Shown here one piece after another: positions 6,199 through 6,491 of a stretch of 6,491 bases of DNA (within the stretch, counting starts at the first letter, position 1; every line of letters begins with the position of its first letter). This stretch comes from an uncultured Clostridia bacterium (lineage in GTDB: Bacteria > Bacillota > Clostridia > Oscillospirales > Acutalibacteraceae). The DNA lies in NCBI GenBank assembly GCA_945926705.1, contig CAMEMA010000058.1, positions 1-6,491 on the forward strand, in the 5' to 3' direction. The notes beneath the pieces are model-generated. The model saw only the letters and a program-made list of their open reading frames with translations. It ran no database searches and was not told where the DNA came from. A program made the translations under genes and the position numbers.

Positions 6199-6217
6199 AT
6201 AAATATAATTTTACTAT
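6189..6217 (+). promoter_or_regulatory. Weak candidate promoter for the radical SAM gene
   Basis: TTGCTT (6189-6194) and TACTAT (6212-6217) are 17 bases apart and could act as vegetative -35 and -10 elements, though the first overlaps the terminator. A perfect TATAAT at 6204-6209 has no matching -35. A promoter is expected here because the gene follows a terminator, but its position is uncertain. Confidence 0.2.
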
Positions 6218-6254
6218 TATGTTATAAATATTTGCAAAGGAAAAATATTAGAAA

Positions 6255-6491
6255 ATGAAAAAAGTTCAAACAAGGTATGCACTTATAACCGAGAAATTTC
6301 CAAGAGAATTTATTCTTTTACAAGGAAAAGGTTGCTTTTGGAAAAAATGCAAATTTTGTGATTATTACAACGATATCAGCGAAAATCCATTTGAAATAAA
6401 TTCACACGTAATAGACAACATTACCGGTAAATTCGGGGTAATAGATGTTATAAACTCGGGTTCGACCATGGAGCTTGATAATCTTACTTTA
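6255..6491 (+). CDS. Radical SAM protein, N-terminal part (partial)
   Basis: The frame is open from ATG 6255 to the window end, giving the first 79 residues. The cluster-binding motif is GKGCFWKKCKFCDYY (residues 24-38), with cysteines at 27, 32 and 35. That is CX4CX2C rather than the classic CX3CX2C, and similar GC-W--C-FCDY motifs occur in a subgroup of radical SAM proteins. The cysteines should hold the [4Fe-4S] cluster that cleaves S-adenosylmethionine. SGSTMEL at 69-75 probably belongs to the second strand of the partial barrel. The substrate is unknown. The start has an AAAGGA site (6236-6241), about 13 bases upstream, slightly far. The gene follows the operon terminator, so it is probably a separate unit. 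Confidence 0.78.
   Translation, partial: MKKVQTRYALITEKFPREFILLQGKGCFWKKCKFCDYYNDISENPFEINSHVIDNITGKFGVIDVINSGSTMELDNLTL

Overview
This window comes from a strongly AT-rich, endospore-forming member of the Firmicutes, most likely class Clostridia. The evidence is a complete spoIIIA operon in canonical order, strong GGAGG-type ribosome binding sites, a standard code in which TGA acts as stop, and clostridial forms of SpoIIIAG and SpoIIIAH. A gut- or rumen-type Oscillospirales relative would fit, but the exact taxon is inference.

Left flank (1-1029): the 3' end of a GH18 glycoside hydrolase of the CHID1-like type enters from the left. It converges, with only 10 bases between stop codons, on a minus-strand lipoprotein gene. 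That gene encodes the N-terminal half of an extracellular solute-binding protein and stops abruptly, so it looks truncated. Its TTG start has a good ribosome binding site, and a sigma-A-like promoter lies upstream.

Intergenic region (1030-1213): this 184-base divergent region carries the lipoprotein promoter and presumably the mother-cell (sigma-E) promoter of the spoIIIA operon. A 10-bp inverted repeat spans the spoIIIAA start codon, and its left arm has an alternative pairing partner next to the ribosome binding site.

spoIIIA operon (1214-6156, plus strand): spoIIIAA, AB, AC, AD, AE, AF, AG and AH, closed by a clear intrinsic terminator at 6162-6198. Together with SpoIIQ made in the forespore (not in this window), these proteins form the SpoIIIA-SpoIIQ channel between mother cell and forespore. 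AA is the ATPase. AB, AC, AD, AE and AF are membrane components. AG and AH are ring-forming proteins related to type III secretion rings. Seven of the eight genes are intact. spoIIIAB is not in one frame: its first 119 or so residues and its last 47-50 residues lie in different frames. They are separated by an apparent extra segment of about 22-28 bases that is richer in G+C than its surroundings and has inverted-repeat ends. This is the most notable anomaly in the window.

Right flank (6199-6491): the start of a gene for a radical SAM protein, cut by the window end, with a CX4CX2C cysteine cluster.

I see no CRISPR array, rRNA, tRNA or insertion sequence. The main items worth following up are the spoIIIAB disruption, the truncated lipoprotein gene and the structured leader over the spoIIIAA start.
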